DNA of 64,000 bases from Hibiscus mutabilis (Eukaryota > Streptophyta > Magnoliopsida > Malvales > Malvaceae). Of the stretch, positions 60,211 to 64,000 are shown piece by piece. Positions within the stretch are counted from its first letter, which is position 1; each line of letters opens with the position of its first letter. The stretch covers positions 48,163,392 to 48,227,391 of the forward strand of contig CM033732.1 in the NCBI GenBank assembly GCA_019671005.1. The letters run 5' to 3'. A program made the position numbers and the translations under genes. Below the pieces are notes generated by a model that was not told the DNA's origin, did not search any database, and worked only from the letters and a program-made list of their open reading frames with translations.

Positions 60211-63200
60211 ATGTGGCTTTCTGATTATTTCAGTGTAATCTTTGTCTTGTATGTTCTTTTTATGAATGTTCTTGCAATTGTTGACGAGCATAATGTTGAT
60301 GAAAATGAAAACCATTTACTTCACCGTTATGAGCCCCAAGAAATGATAGAATATAAAGGGAATAGGAGGTCTTTAACACTTCTTCTACCTGCGGTAGTTG
60401 GTGCTGGTGCTGTTGGTGCTGCTGCTGGTGTTGCTGCTGGTACCGCTGCTATAAAAGGAGCCGCGGCCCTGAAAGACAAAATTCAAAAAGAAAGTGAAGG
60501 CGGTGGCACTGGTAATACTGGTGGTGGAGGTGGTGTTACATTTGGAGCTCAAGTAGGAGGGACGGGTGGAAGTGGCACTGGCAGCATTAATGTTGCTAGT
60601 GGTCCTGGTAGTAGTGCTGTTAGTGCAAAAAGTGAAAGTGTTGCTCCAGGTGGTGGAAGTGGCAACGCTAATATTGCTGGCGGCGGAGGTGGTTCAAGTG
60701 TTTCTGCAAGTAGCAGCGCTAGTGTTGCTAGTGGAGGTGGTCCAACTGGTGGTGGTTCAACTAAGGGTGATTCTGGGGGTAAACTTGAAGGAGATAAAGA
60801 GGTTAGTGGAAGTGGTGGCGGAGACGCTGGTGGCTCTACTAAACGTGAATTTGGTTTTACGTTTGGAGATCAAAAAGGAGGGACGGGTGGAAGTGGCAGT
60901 ATCAAAACTGTTGGTGGAGGTGCTGGTGGTGGTGCTGTTAGTGCAAGTGCTGAAGGTTCTGTTCATGCTGGTGGAAGTGGCAACACAAGTACTGCCGGTG
61001 ACAAAGGTGGTACAAGTGTTACTAGAAGTGCCAGTGTTAGTGTTGGTGGAGGTGGTCCGAGTGGTGGTGGAGACACTGATGGTTCTAAAAAGGGAGGTTC
61101 AGAAGGTAAAATTGAAGGACGTGGAGCGGTTGGTGGAAGTGGCAACACAAGTACTGCCGATGACAAAGGTGGTACAAGTGTTACTAGAAGTGCCAGTGTT
61201 CGTGTTGGTGGTCCAAGTGGTGGTGGAGACACTGATGGTTCTAAAAAGGAAGGTTCTGAAGGTAAAGCTGAAGGACGTGGAGCGGTTAGCGGAAGTGGTG
61301 GCAGTGAGGGAAAAGGGCAAGGCGAAAGTAGTGCAAGTGGTGGTGGAGACACTGAAGGTTCCACTAAACGTGGGTTTGGAGTTAAAGTTGAAGCACATAG
61401 TGGTGGAGATACTAGTGGTTCTACTAAGGCTGCTGTTGGAGGTAAAATTAAAGGACGTGGTGGTGGCAAGGGAAAAGGGGATGACGAAGATAGCGCAAGT
61501 GGTGGTGGAGACGATGATGAAGACTCTACTAAACCTGGAGGTGGTCCAAGTGGTGGTGGCAAGGGAAAAGGGCAAGGCAAAGGTAGTGCAAGTGGTGGTG
61601 GAGACGATGATGAAGACTCTACTAAACCTGCAGGTGGTCCAAGTGGTGGCGGCAAGGGAAAAGGGCAAGGCAAAGGTAGTGCAAGTGGTGGTGGCAAGGG
61701 AAAAGGGGATGACGAAGATAGTGCAAGTGGTGGTGGAGACGATGATGAAGACTCTACTAAACGTGGAGGTGGTCCAAGTGGTGGCAAGGGAAAAGAGCAT
61801 GGCAAAGGTAATGCAAGTGGTGGTGGAGACGATGATGAAGACTCTACAAAACTTGGAGGTGGTCCAAGTGGTGGTGGCAAGGGAAAAGAGCAAGGCAAAG
61901 GTAGTGCAAGTGGTGATGGCAAGGGAAAAAGGGATGACGAAGATGGTGCAAGTAGTGGTGGAGGCGATGATGAAGACTCTACCAAACGTGGAGGTGGCCC
62001 AAGTGGTGGTGGCAAGGGAAAAAGGCATGACAAAGGTAGTGCAAGCGGTGGTGGAAATGATGATGAAGACTCTACCAAACATGAAGGTGGTCCAAGTAGT
62101 GGTGGCAAGGGAAAAGGGCACTACGAAGGTAGTGCCAATGGTGGTGGAGACACTGAAGGTTCTACAAAGCGTGGATTTGGAGTTAAAGTTGAAGCACATA
62201 GTGGTGATTCTAAAAAGGCTGGTGCTGAAGGTAAAGCTGAAGGACGTGGAGCGGTTGGTGGAAGCAGCGAGGGCGAGGGAAAAGGGAAAGATAAAGGTAG
62301 TGTAAGTGGTGGCGGAGACGCTGATGTCTCTACTAAACGTGGAAGTGGTTTGATGTTTAGAGGTGACATACCAGGGACAAGTGGAAGTGAAAACATTAAT
62401 ACTTCTGATGGTAAAGGTGGTGTAAGTGTTACTAAAAGTGCTAGTGTTCATGTTACTGGTGGAGGTGGTCCAAGTGGTGATGAAGAGACTGATGGTTCTA
62501 CTAAGGGCGATATTGGAGGTAAATCTAAAAGAAGTGGTGGTGGCGAGAAAAAAGGGCCCGGTGGAGACAGTGAAAGTGGTGAGAAAGACATTGGTGGCTC
62601 TACTAAACGTGAAGGTAGTTTTACAATTAGAGGAACGGGTGGAAGTGGCAGCATTACTACTACTAGCGGAGGTGCCGGTAGTGGTGCTGTTAGTGCAAGA
62701 AGTGAAAGTAGTGTTCATGGTGGTGGAAGTAGCAGCACTAGCATTGCTGGCGAAGGAGGTGGTGCAAGTGTTACTAAAAGTGCAGGTGTTAATGTTACTG
62801 GCGGAGGTGGTCCAAGTAGTGGCGGCAAGGAAAAAGAGCAAGGTGGAGGCAGTGGAAGTGGTGATAAAGACATTGGTGGCTCTACTAAACGTGTAGGTGG
62901 TTTCACGTTTGGAGGTCCGATAGGAGGGAAGGGCGAAAGTGTTGTTATTGGTAATGATGTTAGTCCAAAAGGCGAAGGTGCTGCTAGTGGAGGCGCCGGA
63001 GGTGGTGCAAGTGTTACCAAAAGTGCCAGTGTTAATGTTGCTAGTGGAGGTGGTCCAAGTGGTGGTGGAGAAACTGGTGGTTCTACTAAGGATGGTTTCG
63101 GAGTTAAATTTGAAGGACTTGGTGGTGGAAGTGGAAGTGGAAGTGAAGAGGCTGGTGGCTCTACTAAAAGTGGTTTTGGAGGTAAATTTGAAGGAAAGAT

Positions 63201-63600
63201 TGGTGGAAGTGGTGGTGGTGCTATTGTTTCTAGTGAAGGAGGGAAAGATGGAGCTGGTCAAGTTTTTACTTATGGAGATTGGTCAAAATTAGGACAAGGT
63301 AAGATCGGTGGAAACGAAGGTGGAGGTGTTTCAGTTGAGGGAAAATGGCCTGCTGGAGGTGTTGCAAGTGGTGGTGGAGACGCCGGTGGTTCTGCTAAGA
63401 CTGATGCTAAAGTTGGTGCCGGTGTAAGCAGCAGCAGCAGCAGCCACAGCAGCAGCAGCCACAGCCACAGCCACAGCCACAGCAGCAGCAGCAGTAGCAG
63501 TAGTTCTTTTAGTGAGGAAAAGCCACAAAGTGGAGGTGGCCTTAGTGGTTTTGGAGGAAAAATTGAAGGGAGAAGAGGAGGATTTGGTGGAGGCAACTGA
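60211..63600 (+). CDS. Glycine-rich secreted-type repeat protein, 1129 residues
   Basis: One uninterrupted exon. Residues 1 to about 23 (MWLSDYFSVIFVLYVLFMNV) look like a signal peptide. An acidic stretch and an Ala/Gly/Leu hydrophobic segment (LTLLLPAVVGAGAVGAAAGV, about 54-85) follow. Nearly all the rest is Gly/Ser-rich and low complexity. Module type 1 recurs from about residue 90 to 410 and again from 680 on: SVTKSASV or variants, GGGGPSGG, GSTKxGFGxKxEG. Module type 2 fills about residues 410-650: six copies of roughly 31 residues with DDDEDSTK, GGGPSGG and KGKGQGKGSAS, alternating acidic and basic. Residues about 1072-1100 are a Ser/His tract. It resembles glycine-rich cell-wall proteins in composition, but I do not recognise a specific family. 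No enzyme motif is visible; it is probably an extracellular, disordered structural protein. Glycine codons are mostly GGT. Confidence 0.85.
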   Translation: MWLSDYFSVIFVLYVLFMNVLAIVDEHNVDENENHLLHRYEPQEMIEYKGNRRSLTLLLPAVVGAGAVGAAAGVAAGTAAIKGAAALKDKIQKESEGGGTGNTGGGGGVTFGAQVGGTGGSGTGSINVASGPGSSAVSAKSESVAPGGGSGNANIAGGGGGSSVSASSSASVASGGGPTGGGSTKGDSGGKLEGDKEVSGSGGGDAGGSTKREFGFTFGDQKGGTGGSGSIKTVGGGAGGGAVSASAEGSVHAGGSGNTSTAGDKGGTSVTRSASVSVGGGGPSGGGDTDGSKKGGSEGKIEGRGAVGGSGNTSTADDKGGTSVTRSASVRVGGPSGGGDTDGSKKEGSEGKAEGRGAVSGSGGSEGKGQGESSASGGGDTEGSTKRGFGVKVEAHSGGDTSGSTKAAVGGKIKGRGGGKGKGDDEDSASGGGDDDEDSTKPGGGPSGGGKGKGQGKGSASGGGDDDEDSTKPAGGPSGGGKGKGQGKGSASGGGKGKGDDEDSASGGGDDDEDSTKRGGGPSGGKGKEHGKGNASGGGDDDEDSTKLGGGPSGGGKGKEQGKGSASGDGKGKRDDEDGASSGGGDDEDSTKRGGGPSGGGKGKRHDKGSASGGGNDDEDSTKHEGGPSSGGKGKGHYEGSANGGGDTEGSTKRGFGVKVEAHSGDSKKAGAEGKAEGRGAVGGSSEGEGKGKDKGSVSGGGDADVSTKRGSGLMFRGDIPGTSGSENINTSDGKGGVSVTKSASVHVTGGGGPSGDEETDGSTKGDIGGKSKRSGGGEKKGPGGDSESGEKDIGGSTKREGSFTIRGTGGSGSITTTSGGAGSGAVSARSESSVHGGGSSSTSIAGEGGGASVTKSAGVNVTGGGGPSSGGKEKEQGGGSGSGDKDIGGSTKRVGGFTFGGPIGGKGESVVIGNDVSPKGEGAASGGAGGGASVTKSASVNVASGGGPSGGGETGGSTKDGFGVKFEGLGGGSGSGSEEAGGSTKSGFGGKFEGKIGGSGGGAIVSSEGGKDGAGQVFTYGDWSKLGQGKIGGNEGGGVSVEGKWPAGGVASGGGDAGGSAKTDAKVGAGVSSSSSSHSSSSHSHSHSHSSSSSSSSSFSEEKPQSGGGLSGFGGKIEGRRGGFGGGN
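61440..62160 (+). repeat. In-frame tandem repeats of about 93 bp
   Basis: Repeats of GGTGGTGGCAAGGGAAAA, GGTAGTGCAAGTGGTGG and GACGATGATGAAGACTC occur six times, with some shortened units (KGKGDDEDSAS, KGKRDDEDGAS). All length changes are multiples of three, so the frame is kept. They encode the alternating-charge modules of the glycine-rich protein. Confidence 0.85.
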
Positions 63601-64000
63601 AGCACAAACAAACAAAACTGAAGCACAACATTCTAATCACATAGAAATAAGAGATGTTGATTGTCTGAGTTTCCAATTTTTATTCTTCAGAATTTTGGAA
63701 GTTGTTTTTTTATGTATCTTCCTTGATATTAATGTCAATAATTTAAGTTTTATTTTTCACTTGGTCTTCATCTTTATTGTTTTCGTTCTTGTTTATGCAT
63801 CTTTCATATACACAGACCTATATAATAATACCTCATTTATTACAAAGCTGTCTACTAATATTATCAAGACTATCGAAACTCTTACCACTAATCGATCTTA
63901 ATATCCACTGTTTCACTTATTATATTCATTCCTCCGTTGTCTTTTGAAAATCTTTCAATTTCTCTCTTCTCAAACAAAATAAATACAAATATTTCGAACA
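63601..64000 (+). other. 3' flank of the glycine-rich protein gene
   Basis: AT-rich 3'UTR-like sequence. AATAAAT-like text occurs near 63980. No further gene is seen before the window ends. Confidence 0.4.

Noticed and set aside
60566..62305. Long +2 frame rich in Val/Leu over the glycine-rich gene
   Set aside because: It lacks a start context and domain, and is a by-product of the repeated GGT/AGT codons. The frame with the signal peptide is the coding one.
60963..63261. Long antisense frames (Pro/Ser- and Thr/Ser-rich)
   Set aside because: They mirror the glycine-rich repeats, with no signal peptide, promoter or recognisable domain on the minus strand.
1..64000. tRNA, rRNA or CRISPR loci
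   Set aside because: No cloverleaf-type sequence with A/B boxes, ribosomal core or spaced repeat array was recognised by eye; the tRNA-like text at 27553-27570 is only a primer site.

Overview
The window is nuclear DNA of a flowering plant: intron-rich genes with GT..AG splice sites, plastid-type amino-acid biosynthesis, plant-specific DC1 domain proteins, an Athila-type Ty3/gypsy retrotransposon and many AT-rich miniature transposons. The overall flavour (genes plus transposon remnants) resembles cotton or another Malvaceae, but this is a guess that the sequence alone does not prove.

Layout. (1) Positions 1-13 kb hold a degraded cluster on the minus strand: two copies (A at 161-2405, B at 4080-8464) of a chimeric locus in which a DC1 zinc-finger exon is spliced in frame to an importin-alpha lacking its normal first exon, then a complete DC1 protein gene (8651-9905) and a broken DC1 fragment (12560-12927). 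A third chimeric copy (C, 31316-35060) lies beyond the next gene. (2) Positions 13.8-29.6 kb hold one minus-strand RING-H2 E3 ligase gene. Eight coding exons can be assembled with consistent phases, but exon 1 carries an in-frame TGA. A 10.03-kb Athila-like element (18821-28854, both LTRs present, 5-bp target duplication) sits between its coding exon 1 and a probable 5'UTR exon. (3) Positions 35-37.5 kb are a large non-coding inverted repeat. (4) Positions 37856-44086 hold a complete 14-exon plastid dihydroxyacid dehydratase gene (609 residues), with a 169-bp tandem duplication spanning an exon/intron border. (5) Positions 44.1-53.7 kb are gene-free and packed with foldback elements, two of them with perfect 9-bp target duplications, plus a 5'-truncated LINE and small MITEs. 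(6) Positions 54584-57182 hold a complete two-exon ankyrin-repeat/GPCR-chaperone-like protein (649 residues). (7) Positions 60211-63600 hold a single-exon 1129-residue glycine-rich secreted-type protein with charged tandem modules and a Ser/His tail.

The genes do not form a pathway. The housekeeping genes (dihydroxyacid dehydratase, ankyrin protein) look functional. The E3 ligase is probably truncated. The DC1-importin copies are relics or, for copy B, a possible new chimeric gene. Exon borders were read by eye from splice consensus and phase; those of the ligase, dehydratase and ankyrin genes add up exactly in phase, while those of the importin copies may be off by a base or two.
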